Assembly: GCA_009760855.2 (NCBI GenBank) | Contig: WPIO01000026.1 | Span: 496,001 to 560,000 of the forward strand | Reading direction: 5' to 3' | Origin: Cristatella mucedo | Lineage: Eukaryota; Bryozoa; Phylactolaemata; Cristatellidae | DNA: 64,000 nucleotides | Translations under genes and position numbers: made by a program | The notes under the pieces: model-generated | Seen by the model: the letters and a program-made list of their open reading frames with translations, nothing else | Told to the model about the DNA's origin: nothing | The model's database searches: none | Part shown: one piece after another, positions 1 to 12,334 of the stretch | How the letters are laid out: each line of letters starts with the position of its first letter | How positions within the stretch are numbered: the stretch's first letter is position 1

Positions 1-88
1 AAATTCGGGCACAGCTCAGCCCGCAACTCGCATTCGCAATGGTGGGCTCTGCTTGTTCGCAGTGACGTTCGATAGCGGTACACAAGTG

Positions 89-149
89 CAGCGACGTTCT
101 TACTTGAAAGCGAAAGTACAGCGAAGTCCTCACTTGAAAGAGAAAGTGG
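89..149. repeat. 30-base imperfect tandem duplication
   Basis: CAGCGACGTTCTTACTTGAA and CAGCGAAGTCCTCACTTGAA open two adjacent units. Confidence 0.65.
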
Positions 150-492
150 TCAAAAACTAAAAGCGTGCAGGTCGGTGCTTGGAACAGCTCGTCATCTTAG
201 CTCCGTATCGGAATGATTTTTTTAAACAGCGCAACGCCAAGTTAATAGCCGATCTGCCTATATTTACCTATTTTCGTCTAGTGGGCCGGTGCCTGCATTG
301 CCATACTTCTGTTTACCGTACCAGTGCTCAGCATTTGAATGAGCGTACAATCTATGGCTTTATCTAAGGAGGATTCCGCTTTGACCTTAGACAAGGGGTG
401 CGTTCAACGCCCGTTGTGAGGCGGCCGCTTTGGTGCCTTCACTGTGCACAGCAAGCGTTCGACGCCACCAATGAAAAATGTAGTTTAAAAAA

Positions 493-599
493 TATAATTC
501 ATTTGCATAGTGCACTTCACACATGCCTGCACATGGCTCGAGCCCAAGACCTCATTCGTCGAAGGCCAGCACTTTAGCACGCGGCCAAACCAGAATGCA
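493..599 (-). mobile_element. SINE-A, degraded
   Basis: Reverse copy: tail AATTCATTTGCATAGTGC, then CACATGGCTCGAGCCC (B box) and TTTAGCACGCGGCCAAACC (A box region). Confidence 0.6.
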
Positions 600-1184
600 G
601 CAGGAAGAGGAAGTACAGCCAGCTGCACGCAATCGGAGTTTTTCTGAAACGCATAAGCGAGCATCGGTGTTTGGCATCAATGTACGGATCCGCATCTCCT
701 AAGTAAGGCAGCGAGCTCTGTCGACTGCTCACTTCAGTCTGCGATCGACTGCTCTGACTTTACTCGCGCCTGTTCGAGGTCAGCATTTTGTCCTTTGTAA
801 GTCGCTCAAGAACTAATTTGGCACGCACCCGTTACCGTGGTTGGGTGACGCTATTTACAATTCTTACATGTCCATTAGCGTATTCGCGAAAAGTATGAGC
901 GAAAAACTGCAAAGAAATCAGTTCACAAACTTAAGGAGCTAAAGATGCTGGAATGAAAACGTCTTTCGAATAATCCTGAAATAATTTAATTCAAGAAAAA
1001 AGACTAAATCTAATTTTTTTTCTTAAAACTAAATTCACAATTAAATGTTCAATTAAACTATGAGAATACATTGTGGCGCTAAATATGCATATTAGTAAAT
1101 TATCTCCCGGAATATTTTGACATGACAATTATCATAGCTGTACCATCTAGTAGTAGTAATAAAGATTATTATAATAATAGCAAT

Positions 1185-1262
1185 AATAATAATACATTTA
1201 TTTGAGTGCCCTCGGAAATCCCAATCTATTTCTAAGATCGGATGGTTAATTGTAGATATCCC
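1185..1262 (-). mobile_element. LINE-B tail remnant
   Basis: (AAT)n followed by CATTTATTTGAGTGCCCTC and CAATCTATTTCTAAG, the reverse of the LINE-B tail. Confidence 0.5.
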
Positions 1263-1529
1263 AAAGTGTACAATGTAAGTGGGACATAAGGTACTTGGGT
1301 TCACTACACTTACAGACTTAGTTAGAGATTCATTTGGTGGACACTCATATTCAATTAAGAATTATATAGGTTGATATACAATTTCTCGAGATTGTGCTTA
1401 AGTCACGTTGTTCTTTTTTTTTTAGCTCCACCGCATTTGGCATTTCCCTCGGGGTTTAAAACAAAATTGCCAGGTCTGTATGGGGAAATTGTATACCATT
1501 TGAGGCGTCCAGTGAGGGATGTACAAACG

Positions 1530-1530
<1 letters not shown>

Positions 1531-1586
<56 letters not shown>
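1531..1586. repeat. (TA)n microsatellite
   Basis: About 56 bases of pure TA, followed by short GATA/GAGA units to 1625. Confidence 0.95.
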
Positions 1587-1594
<8 letters not shown>

Positions 1595-1621
1595 TAGAGA
1601 TAGAGATAGAGAGAGGTGGAG

Positions 1622-1850
1622 ATAATAATAATAATAATAATGCACTTGATAAAGCGCCCTCACAGAACTTAATCTCTCTCTAGGCGCTTTACATTTGCTG
1701 CACAGGGAAATGCGATTGAATGGTGAGTAATATCATGCTTGATAAACGAACAAAATGAATAACATGGTTAGGGGTGACATGCACAGAGTCAGCATGCAAA
1801 TGTGGTTAGTGGCAGCATGCACAGTGTCAGCACGCATAAGCACATGAAGC
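1622..1850 (-). mobile_element. LINE-B 3' UTR and tail
   Basis: (ATA)n, then GCGCCCTCACAGAACTTAAT and CTAGGCGCTTTACATTTGC (tail, reverse). The 3' UTR motifs GGTTAGGGGTGACATGCAC and GTTAGTGGCAGCATGCAC follow. Confidence 0.75.
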
Positions 1851-2639
1851 ACGAATGAAAGCGAGAAGTATATTAGGAGCACATCAGCGGAAGCTACTCA
1901 CGACTAACGGCTAGAAATAAATAGCGGAGTCGGCTGCTAACGGGCTGTCATGTCGGAAGAATTTTGGAGGCATGCTCAATGTCTGGTGACTGTAAAGGAA
2001 GCGTCTCTTGCTGAAGTCTTCAAGGGACATAAAGCGGATAGCCAGAGCATCGTCACCGCGGGCGGTGGACAGTCTAGTGTTGTGAGGAAGCTAGGCTGCC
2101 TCTGCGTTGCCCCAGCTGCTGGCTCGCAGAGTTGTAGCCGCCGCTGCCCTGAGGCTGCGGGTCCAGAACGTACGAGCGTATCTCCGCTTGCAGACGCCGT
2201 CCCACCAGGAGTCGTCACCACCGCTGCCACGGCTACTACACTGGGTTTTAACGTCCCAAAATAAGTCCAATTTATAAGAGCACTAGTGACCGTGAGAAAT
2301 AGCTGCAACGGCCAAACTGCAACAGCACCAAATCTTTAGAAACAGCAATGCAGCAGTCCCATATAGCTAAAAAAAAAGCGCAAGGGAGCTGGTGATTCAC
2401 TTAAATTAATCATATACCGGCAACTGATTCTAATTGTGAGAACATATGGAATATGAGACCGCCACCGCTACTGAACTGTTGACTGAATTTACAACAAATT
2501 GAGTGGTTACAAATGAAGACACGTGCATGAAGATTTAACTCTATACTTAGGAATACTATTGATAGGCTATATAATGTACTGGCACGGGATCTAAGAGATG
2601 CTTGCATACACTACAAAGTAAATGGAATCTGTCATGTAA

Positions 2640-4360
2640 AGCCCTAGAACTCAATTTTAGGCCAACCGACTCCAGTGCAGATCTTGCCAGTTTCGAATGC
2701 TCCACAACGAACCACACCGGCAATCATCAGAATGCGGGAACGTTTTTTTTCGCTCGCAAGTGCAAATCTTGCCTGTAAAGACCCTATACAAATTTCCAAT
2801 ATCATTAACTACTGGCTTGACCAGGCCGAGCAGTCCAGCCTCATGATCTTGGACTGCCTCAAAAAAAGTCGCCTGCCTTCTTCGATGATCTAATTCGCAA
2901 AGTTATCGACCCTTATCGCATCACCTTCACCTGATGAATGCGTGTAGAGTCAAAACAGCAGCCTTTAAGCAAATTTCATGTTTCTTTAGATCTTAGATGA
3001 TGTTTCAGACGATGCTTGTAGAGAATTTAAGCCATTAAAAAGAGATCCCCGCCTGTAGACCAAATACCAATCTCTCTCATGCCTTCACTGGTGGAACAAA
3101 TTCATCCAAGCATGATTCAGGCTTTTAAATCTTTACGATACGGGAATGGTATCAAGTCATTGGAACCAACTATCGTTCGACCAATGCTTAAAGAGCCTGG
3201 AGTTTGAATTCGAAAGTTTTTTAGCTATCTGCCAGGCGACCTCTTTCTTTTTTCATGGAAGATTATTAAAAGAAATCGGTCGCTAAGTAGCTCGCCGAGA
3301 ACATAGCAACAATCGGTCAGATTCATCCGATACCATTCCACTCAAACCTCACATCACTGCCTTGATCGTGCCTGACCTGTAGGCAGCTGTATGGATTGTC
3401 AGCATAGGATTTTCCTAGCATAACTGAGAACAAATCTATAAAACTGGCTCGAGTCGAGGCTCTGGCGAAGTACGAAGCGCACCCGTCCGATCCAGTCCAG
3501 CCCGTATGAAATGGAAGTCCTTTCTCGTGCTCCTGATCTGCCATCCTGTGGCGTTTTATGTGGGTATACTCTCTTTCAATTGCTGCTGCTTCTCATTTAT
3601 ATAAAGTGATACTGAGTGATAGTGATCAGTCGCACATCATCTATTAATTCTACACCGACGACACCCGGCCTCCACCTTTTACTCAAGCCCTCAAAGTGTG
3701 CGGCAGAGATTGGTAAACGGGAAGCTTTCCTTGCGGAAATTCGTTCCCAGATGTCAGCCAGTCTCTAAAGAGAAAACGATGATTAAACAGAACAGTGCCT
3801 CAAGAATTCCTATAATAAGATCTATAATAAGAATTCCTGGAATGAGTGACTGCATACGCCTACTCGAGGCTGCCCAGGAATGCATCCACGGTCGAGAGCT
3901 TGTATTTTAGGCGCCCTCCCTGGTGACTACTTGACGCTTAAAATACTTTTTTCCTCAGGGGACTGCCTCCATGGTTAGTCAGCATCTTTGACCCTGTCAA
4001 GAATTACACAATACACCACAGCGGCCGGCCACAGACTACACTTCTACAGCTTCCTAGGTCTCTCTATGCTACACAAACGGAACTCAATAATTGCAGAGCT
4101 CCTGAAAAAAAGTCACTGGCCTCTGCAGTTGGTACTGATAATGATAAGGCTGTTAGATCGGCATTAAATCCGATAAATGTAATCTTGCGTCTCTTTAGCT
4201 GAAGCGGCTGTGGTGGCTTCAGGTTGAGCAGCGAGCGGATATGAGCAAAGTTCTCACTTGGACTCTCAATGCCTACCATGACTTAACTCCTGTGTACTTG
4301 GCCGAACTACATCACCTGTTTCAACCTCCTCGTACCATAATAGCCTACCAAGAGAATAAA
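2640..4360 (+). mobile_element. Old LINE (A/B-type) reverse transcriptase remnant
   Basis: Degraded plus-strand RT blocks in shifting frames: TIVRPMLKEPGV near 3170-3210, YTDDTR (from YADD) near 3650, and VLTWTLNAYHDLTPVYLAEL near 4245-4305. The last resembles the LINE-A C-terminus. Many stops; the copy is old. Confidence 0.65.
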
Positions 4361-4384
4361 TAGCTTACTACCGTAAAAAAGGAA

Positions 4385-4560
4385 AATTCATTTTCAATAG
4401 CGCCCACAGAGAACTCAATCCCTTTTCACGCACTTCGCATTTACTGCAAAGGAAGCATCATTGAATGGTTAATGGTAGCCTGCTCAATGACAACAAGCAT
4501 AGCATGGTTAGAGATGACATGCACATGGTCAACTTCCGTCGCCTAATGAAGATTTGAACC
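4385..4560 (-). mobile_element. LINE-B 3' UTR and tail
   Basis: GCGCCCACAGAGAACTCAAT and CACGCACTTCGCATTTACTG, then TTGAATGGTTAATGGTAGC and GGTTAGAGATGACATGCAC; same layout as 1.6 kb. Confidence 0.7.
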
Positions 4561-4996
4561 GAAATTCTGGTCTGACGGTTCTATGCCATGAAGCTCACTA
4601 ACACAATTCTTGATTCACTCACTCGATTGACTCGCCAATACAACTCGGCGACATTTTCTTACTTGCATTCGACTGCGGCACATCCTTTCCAGCTGTCCTG
4701 CGCATCTACATCATACTCTACTTAATTCTTCGACAGTCCTCCTGACTTAACCTTAATCCCTCTTGCAAAAATCGTCAAAATGCATGCTCTCTTTGTTGTG
4801 TGAGATGAAATCTGGTTGCTACCATGTGCGCACCCTGGGCTCTCCACCGTAACATGCCGCTACTCGTTAAGGGTTTTGTGGAGTGACAGACAAAGTTAAG
4901 CGTATATTTTGCAAGCTAACACTTTTCGAAGCTCTCAATAGTGGACAAAAGAACGTCAGCGAAAACTCTCGGGGAGAATTTCTAGACAGGTTTAGA

Positions 4997-5148
4997 GCCG
5001 GTTTGTTCCAGCGGTTAAGGTGCTCGACCCGACCAGGGTCTAGCTGAGGTCGTGAGCTCGAGCCCCATGGTATATGTGAAGTGCCTGAATAGAGATTAAG
5101 TTCTCTTTGGGCGCTATACAAATGAAATATATTATACTTATATTGGCA
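4997..5148 (+). mobile_element. SINE-A (tRNA-derived)
   Basis: A-box-like GTTCCAGCGGTTAAGGTGC, B-box-like GTGAGCTCGAGCCCCATGG, then tail GTGCCTGAATAGAGATTAAG and TTCTCTTTGGGCGCTATAC. The head resembles a tRNA with an intact pol III promoter. It cannot be a true tRNA gene: no acceptor stem closes, and the family repeats. Confidence 0.85.
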
Positions 5149-5611
5149 GAACAATTAGCTTACAAGTCAACCCTCATTTTCCAAGAAGCTTAGATGAAAC
5201 CGTGAATCGGGAATACTGTCTTGACAAGCGCTTCAACGTGCTTGGCTGATTGTTAAGCGCTAAAACTGTTAAGCCCCATTGGGGTTGAATAGCGTTTGTG
5301 CCTCGGCAGTAACATCCAATATAGCGAGCCCAAATATCTACTGCCGCACACTCAGAACTGGAGCCGACTAATCTAAATTACTAGAGCTTCTCATATGGGA
5401 GCCACACAATTCTGAACTGCACCTACGAATGAGACTAAGTGGATCGTATTTTTTACGCTGCAATAGCCCCGGAGGCTTGCAGAGCCCAAGATAGATTGAC
5501 ATTTCTCAAAAAAAGCCTGACAGACTAATCCATATCTTACTCACTGTGCACTAAAGTATCATTAGTGCATTATCATTAGTGCCCGCAATAAAAAGGAACT
5601 ATGTGCAATAT

Positions 5612-7870
5612 AACGTACTGTATCTCCTCCTTTAACTCCACAAAGCCGCGGAGATTAAGTGGGTGTTGCGTAGGAGATTTTTACGCATTCGGTAACAAAC
5701 AAAATGTATCTCATAAAACAAAGAGAACGCAAGAAGCATAGCTGAGTCAGGAGAGATATTGCGGTAGTGAGTCGTATAGAAGTAGCAGCTCAGGACTGCT
5801 AGAAAAGATGTAACATAGTCCGCAATAAGAGAGTAGATGTCGTTGCGTTAGATTTGTGGAAGTGGGTTCCACAGTTTCAGACCTGCAGAGCAAACAACTT
5901 CTGTCGCCAACGGTCTTTAAGCGGAGAAATGGGACAGCGAACGTGTTGTCCCTAGAGGACCTGAGAGCACGAGGAGGCTGAAGCTGGTGCACATGGTCAA
6001 ACGTCTAGGATTTTTAAACTAGCCTTGCAGCCATTTTCATTCCTAGGTGCAGTTGCCTGTTGGCTTTTTTGTTATCGCAGCAAAAACGGAGTTGCAATAA
6101 TCTAGCCGAGACAAAACCAGGGAGCTACTTGAATTGTTTGCAAGCTACCGTGTTACAAGTCCCTAATCTTAAATAGGAATCGCGCGTAATGACTAACTGT
6201 TGAGGCAGTCTTCTTAATTAAATTACAAATTCAGGCTACTGTCGAAGACGACAACTACATTTTGTGAATACGGTGAAAGTCACAAAACAGCAACATCCAT
6301 GAGAAGAGTAAGTCTTCTAGTCCAGCCACATGATTGGGGTGTCCTAATGAGTAGCAGTTTTGTCGTCATTAAGTTTCAGAAAAATGGCCGACATCTGGGA
6401 TTCAATGTCTGAAAGGCAAGCATTCAGCCTATCAGTTGCAGCAGCAGATTCCGACGGTTTAAACGACAAATACAGCCGAGTACCGTCAGCGTAAAAGTGA
6501 TAGCCAATCCCGTGGGCCCGAATCACTTTTCGCAGAGTTTCGGTATAAATTGAGGACAGCAAAGAACCAAGGACGGACCCTTGTGGGACTCGACAGGTGA
6601 ATTTTCTGGTAGATAAGATCTGACCTCCAGGCGACACGGATTGAAAACGATCGGAAAAGTATGATTGAAACACGCCAGAGCCTCGTCTGTCAGACCGATC
6701 GTTGTTCTTAATTGTTCAAGTAGGATATTGTGACCAATAGTATCCAACTCAGCTGATAGATCCAGCAAGGCTATGGCAGTGAAATTTCCGTCATCGTTGC
6801 TGCACAGGATGCCATTGAGTACTTGGAGAAGAGCAGTTTCAGTGGAGTATTGTTCCTTAAATCCCGACTGAAAATTTTCTGAAAATGTATCGTTGTCGAC
6901 GAGCGCTACAACCTACTTATTGGCAATCTTTTCAAGAATGTTTGAAATAGGGAGGAAAACTGGGCGACGGCTTGCAAGGACCTCTAAAATATAATCCAGG
7001 CTTTTGAGTATAGTATTGATCTATTGATGGCCGATTTATTGGACTTGGGTAAAACCCATTTTTCTAGAGAAGCAGCAAAAAGAAATCTCAATTTTTAGCC
7101 GGGCTTGGTCCAGCGGTTAAGGTGCTCGCCCCCGACCAAGGTCTGGCTGAGGTTGTGGGCTCGAGCCCGGAGGCATATGTGAAGCACCTGAATAGAGATT
7201 AAGTTCTCTTGGGGCGCTATAAACATGAATTATATAAATATATTTTTATATCTGCCAGTGAAGATCACCGTTGGGATGGTATACGGTCTTTAAGAGACGG
7301 GCTCTTTTTTCTTGACTTTATTATGGTAGCCACATCGCCTACAGAAACCTTGGATAATCTCTTAAGAAAGGTCAACGGTTAAGACTCAATAAGTACATTC
7401 GTTAGAGGCTGATTTGTGGAGGGCTTTTTATATCTCATGCAATCAGTAGCAGCCTGTTACACACAAATATTTTGATGAGAAACTCGGAAAATTCCCTCAT
7501 AAACAACGTTAGACAGCCAGAAAGAGGTCGATAGATCGCAATAGTGAGAGGCATGGTCTTTGATGATGACCTAATTGCAACTGATTCAAACGATGACCCA
7601 GCGAAAAACCGCATGTCTTATTGCCAAACGATTAACGGACAACAATAGCAGCGCCGCCACCCACCTTGTCAGACCGCATTGACTGAAAGAATGAAATCCG
7701 GTTGAGGTGGTCTCAGATATACAGTTACCAGAGAAATACTTCAACGCGTCTCGGTCAACAGAAATGCATCTAGCTTCTGCTGGACAACCTGATCGCGAAC
7801 AAGGAACCCCTCGGTTGTTAATGAGTGGAAATTTAACGGGCGGAATATAATAAAGAGGTTGTCCCATTTT
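5612..7870 (-). mobile_element. LINE-A, decayed copy split by a SINE
   Basis: The 3' end (CTGTATCTCC near 5620) is followed by minus-strand pieces of the ORF: GYHFYADGTRLYLSFKPS and VPQGSVLGSL (6673-6344), then LDLSAELDTIGHNILLEQL (6768-6523). Endonuclease-region DNA lies between 7300 and 7870. SINE-A at 7098-7245 interrupts it. YADD has become YADG. Multiple stops. Confidence 0.82.
7098..7245 (+). mobile_element. SINE-A nested in LINE-A
   Basis: GGTCCAGCGGTTAAGGTGCT, GTGGGCTCGAGCCCGGAGG, and tail CACCTGAATAGAGATTAAG with TTCTCTTGGGGCGCTATA. Flanked on both sides by LINE-A sequence in the other orientation. Confidence 0.87.
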
Positions 7871-8185
7871 TTGTTATAGATAGCTCTGCAGACACTGCAA
7901 TATTTTACGTCCTAATTCTTTAAATTGACTGACTATCACACATAGTTTACCTGCTGTGGTTTAGTCACTCCTAAAACAGTTGAATACATTTTCAGTGCAT
8001 AGAAACAGAAGCTTATCCCTTATAAATATTGTGATTGCGATTGACATCGAAGATCGGGAATATTGGTGTAAAAAGTTCCATTTGCTGTTTTTTTTATGTA
8101 CGTACCAAATGGCGATAGCGGAAAGCCATCTTAAGATCCCGAATAATATTTTCAGAACTTGTAACGCATTGATTTGCATCCTATG

Positions 8186-8960
8186 TAATGTATTTCCGCC
8201 TGTAACTCCATAAAGCCTTAAGGACTATGTGAGTGTTAAGCTGGAGACAATCTTTAGTACATTCAAAGCCAACGCGTCTTTTCGGTATGCATATGTTAGC
8301 CAGCAGACTCAATTTTACCCAACAAATGGGAACTAAGAAGCATAGCTCATCCAGTAAAGAAGTCAATGGCGTGAACAGCATGGAAGTAGCAGTGCAAAAT
8401 TGTTAGAAAGGATGTGCTTCAGCCGACAGTAGGAGAAGATGTGTTGTTACGTAAAGAATTGCCGAAGTGATTTCCACGAGCTAGGATCTTCGGAGCAAAA
8501 GCTTATGTCTCCAACCGTCTGTAAGTGTAGGAATGGAATAGCTAATTTATTATATTTAGTGGGTCTGGGAGCACGAAGAAGCTGAAACTGATGCATCAGT
8601 CCAGCTAGGTGTGAAGGAGCATAACCATAGTGTGCCTTGTTGGGTCAAATACAAATTCTGTTCTAACTCTGTTTATCAACCACAAGCTACCTTTCAGCTC
8701 TATGCGCAAAGAAAACGTGTGATTGAGGTTTTCAGCCCCATTAATCAACCTTGCAATCATAATCTTCACCAGTTGCCCCGGTTTAAAAGCTTTTTCGGAA
8801 AACCAGCCAAAACTCAACTACAGTAGTCTAGCCCAGACATGACGAAGGAGGTAAGATTTTAGCCAGCCATTGTTTTTGGCAGTCCGAAAGACATGGATTG
8901 AACTTGATGACAAGCTATTCAAGCGCTTGTGAATTAAACTTTTAAACCGCAAGCAGTTCC
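8186..8960 (-). mobile_element. LINE-A, 5'-truncated copy
   Basis: Begins with AATGTATTTCCGCCTGTAAC, matching the LINE-A 3' end, and follows the ORF's 3' part in degraded form to about 8960. Short open frames in it are accidental. Confidence 0.75.
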
Positions 8961-9660
8961 AAGTTAAAATATGATCGTCAGAGAATTACGCTTTATTTTT
9001 GAGCAACATTTCATAATTGTGCTGGAATGCGGTATTGGCTATTCTGCAGAGGGAGAGCAAGAGAGTGCTATATGAGGTAGGATGGATTTTTGTATCGAGA
9101 ATATTCGTTCGAAGCAACGTCTGTCTTGGGAAATTCTAAATTTAAGGCATGAGAACTTACGAATTTGTGCAAATGTAGCTCTATCTTTGACACGATTTGA
9201 AACCCGCTTCTTCGAATCTATGCGCAACTATAGAGCGATAAAGCTCAAAGCAGTGGCTGCCGCACAGCAGCCCCCAGCAGCCCTCAGAATGATCCCACTT
9301 TTAGCGAATGCTGCCGGATGCGATTTACTGGTTCTGGCAAGGTAAAAGTTCGGTGCTCCCCAAGACAAAAATGATGGGATGTACCACTGGAGCTATGGCT
9401 CCAAATAGAAACAAATTAGGCTTGAATTGTGTGCTCCCAGCTTTCTTGCGTTTCTTTTAGAGCTGTTACTGATACCCGTGAAACATCCCCAGAAGGCTAT
9501 TGAAGAGTATTTTTACACCATAGAGCTTGACCAATTACTGCACAGTTTTCTAAATCTTTAGTCACGTCGCAGCAAAAGTAAAATAAGCAAAAGTAAAGTG
9601 GCCACTAAAATGAGCTGAGCAATCAGATAGAGCAGCAAGCGAGAGCGCAGGCAGCATGTG

Positions 9661-9710
9661 CCGCTGCTGCCGCTGCTGCCGCTGCTGCCGCTGCTGCCGC
9701 TGCTGCTGGC
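9661..9710. repeat. (CTGCTGCCG)n repeat
   Basis: About 50 bases of CTG/CCG triplets in a 9-base period. No coding frame of interest crosses it. Confidence 0.85.
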
Positions 9711-9835
9711 CAAGCGGAGCCGGCAGTCTAGCTGAGACGCGCCGATAGGCCTCGTGAATTCTGTGGAGCAGAAATGAGAGACCAGAAGTTTCTATCTATG
9801 ACTTACCTCGTGAAATGGATATGAGCAAACCTAAT

Positions 9836-9912
9836 GAAATGTATCTCTGTAACTCAAAAAGGCCATAAAGACTGTGTGGATATTACGCTGGACACTAAAG
9901 CAGGATGCAAGG
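9836..9912 (-). mobile_element. LINE-A, 3' end fragment
   Basis: AATGTATCTCTGTAAC followed by AAAGACTGTGTGGATATTAC matches the last 75 bases or so of LINE-A in reverse. Confidence 0.7.
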
Positions 9913-10058
9913 CACATGGGTTACCCAATACTTCTGATCCTCTTAAACACACTGTCATCATCTTCAGCACGTAGCTGACTGCTTCGAAAAATAGCATGAT
10001 GGCACGTGCCTTCGGAGGAAATCGTCTGTGAAGGACGGGTTAAGGTTGCAGGCAATAT

Positions 10059-10059
<1 letters not shown>

Positions 10060-10108
<49 letters not shown>

Positions 10109-10145
10109 AACACACACACATATATATAAATATATATATAATATA
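10060..10145. repeat. (CA)n(TA)n compound microsatellite
   Basis: CA run interrupted by CAAA, then TATATAAATATATA. Confidence 0.93.
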
Positions 10146-10164
10146 TAACTCTCGTGTATAATAA

Positions 10165-10375
10165 CAATATAGAATAATAATACATTTAAGAAAGAGCCCT
10201 CAGAGAACTCAGTCTTTTTCTAGGCGCTTTACAATTGCTGCAATAGAAGCACGATCGAATGGTTGATGGTAGCATGCTCAATAAACAACAGGAATAACAT
10301 TGTTAGGGGTAACATGCATAAGGTCAGCATGCAAATATGGTTAGCGGCAACATGCACAGTATCAGCACGCTTAAT
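10165..10375 (-). mobile_element. LINE-B 3' UTR and tail
   Basis: AGAGCCCTCAGAGAACTCAG and CTAGGCGCTTTACAATTGC, followed by GTTAGGGGTAACATGC and GGTTAGCGGCAACATGC. Confidence 0.75.
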
Positions 10376-11269
10376 ATTAATGACTTCAACTTTTATATCA
10401 TGTTCAAAATTGAAAAAATATATATGTATATAATAATTTTTATAAAAGAATTTTATTTAATTATTTATGCATATATTTACTTATATATACGCGTATTAGT
10501 CACTGAGCATCAATTTTTAAATATCTGGCTCATGGAAACCCCGGCGTGCAGCCGATAGCTGAGTTAAGCTTGAACTGTCTAATCAGCAACGACGAGCTAC
10601 ATGTGCTGAGCACGAGCCATAAACTACAACTGACTAACCATCGCTTTAGATATCTTTTTATATTGCCAACGCCATCGATTATGAAATCGAGTTTCTAATG
10701 ATCACCGAGGAACCGATAATAATTTTCGCATCAGCGTGACAATTTAACTGATTTTAATAATTTAGCTTGACAAATTTTCAGAATATTGCCCAGAATCGCA
10801 GCGCAAGAGCGGCTGCCGCTTTTATAGTAATCATTATTAGCTATCTGTCGGCGTGCCTTCCTGCATTCCTGGTATTCCGTGAGTCAATTAAAAGGCTATT
10901 TAATCGATACAGTGTGGCCAGTTTTTGGCCTAGCTCTATGTGCCACTCAAACTTTACACATTTACAAGCTTTCGAAGCACCGAGTGGGTATTATAACTAT
11001 TTTAAAGTCGTCTCCGACGTTTATTTGACAGTCAAAAGGCTCAGAGTAAGATGAATGACTGTTATTATATAGCTACGTAAAGATTGTATTAAATTTCGTG
11101 CCTTGGCGACGTAGTAATTCAAGCTGCAAGCAATTTTCATCGGTAGCCGCACTTTCCGGTAGCTTACAGTCTGCATGCAAGAGCGGCTTTACTAGTTTAT
11201 AATGCCGTTAAAGATTTTGGGATAACCTAACCAACGTAGAACAAAGAATAGCTACTATTTTGGACAAGC

Positions 11270-11830
11270 CCAAACAGATTGATCATAGATCGGTGGTGAG
11301 CAGGGCTTCTTTTCGCTGACGCAATATGTTGAGTTATTGTCAAAACAGGTGCAGATGACGTTCATCTGATAATGACACGCTTGGTCAGAATATCAGGTGG
11401 CATGGTCCTTAACCTGACTGTGAAGCAGTTCAGATAGTTAGACGGTGCAAAGAAATCGGGGGCCCTATAGCCAATTGACTGAGCCCTAAGGTTGATATGT
11501 TGCTTGATGGAAGCCAGTGCAGTGCAGCACGGTGTGAGCTGGTGTGATGTGGCCACGGCGACGCTCACGACATACAGCCGCAGCTGCAAGAATTTTGCAC
11601 AAACTGTAAGCACACGATTGCATGGGCTGATAGACCTGCAATCAGTGAGTTACAGAAGTGAAGGCGGGATTTCCCGATGACGTGGGTCAATTTGGATTTA
11701 GCCTCCCCGTCTAAGCAAGCCCGAATTTCAGCAACGCTACGTAGCTGCAGAGCGGAGGTGGTCGTCGAGTGCAAGGTCGTTTTGGAACAGGCCGCTACCA
11801 GAGTACTTTCCTCACTGCGAGATTGCTCGG
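11270..11830 (-). mobile_element. LINE-B ORF 3' fragment
   Basis: Minus-strand residues FCNSLIAGLSAHAIVCLQFV and, after a frameshift, IKQHINLRAQS match the CNSLLAGLP and LHWLPVKQRI blocks. Decayed 5'-truncated copy that abuts LINE-A at 11842. Confidence 0.7.
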
Positions 11831-11841
11831 TGTGATGGAAT

Positions 11842-12300
11842 GTAATGTAATGTATCTCCGTCTTTAACTCCACAAAGCCATAAAGACTATGTGGGTTTAC
11901 GCCGGAGAGTTTTGTATATAGCGAACTCACAGCCTAAGGGGCTTTCGATACGCATTCGGTAGCCAACAGGCTTCATCTCACGCAACCAAGTGAAAGTGGG
12001 AAGCATCGCAGAGTCAGGAGAGCAGTTGAGGTAGCAAGTAGCGTGGAAGTAGCAGCTCAGGACCTCTGAAAAGAATGAGCCGTAGTCGGCAGCATGAGAG
12101 TAGCTGTGTTGCTTAAGAAGCTGTGGAAGCAGCCAGTTCCACTGTCGAGGACCTGCAGAGCTAAAGCTTCCGATACATCTGTCTTTGCAGTCCTTACAAT
12201 CCAGTCATGTAGAGAAGCTCCCCGAGGGCGCCATTCTTTATCCCACATCGTTCTTCCAGTTCCTCTAAACATGTCATGCTTGATAATAGTGTGCATGCTA
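11842..12300 (-). mobile_element. LINE-A, 5'-truncated copy, inverted to the near-intact one
   Basis: Starts at its 3' end with repeated AATGT units and TATCTCCGTC, then follows the LINE-A 3' UTR and ORF end (matches TTCGGTAGCCAACAG and AAAGTGGGAAGCAT). It stops about 35 bases before the plus-strand LINE-A begins, giving a head-to-head pair. Confidence 0.85.
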
Positions 12301-12334
12301 AAGAGCGGCCTCGGGCGACTCCTAGCGTGGTGTG

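Noticed and set aside
4997-5070. A tRNA gene with good A and B boxes
   Set aside because: The acceptor stem does not close, and the same unit with a LINE-like tail is repeated many times, so it is a SINE. The same holds for the SINE-B heads.
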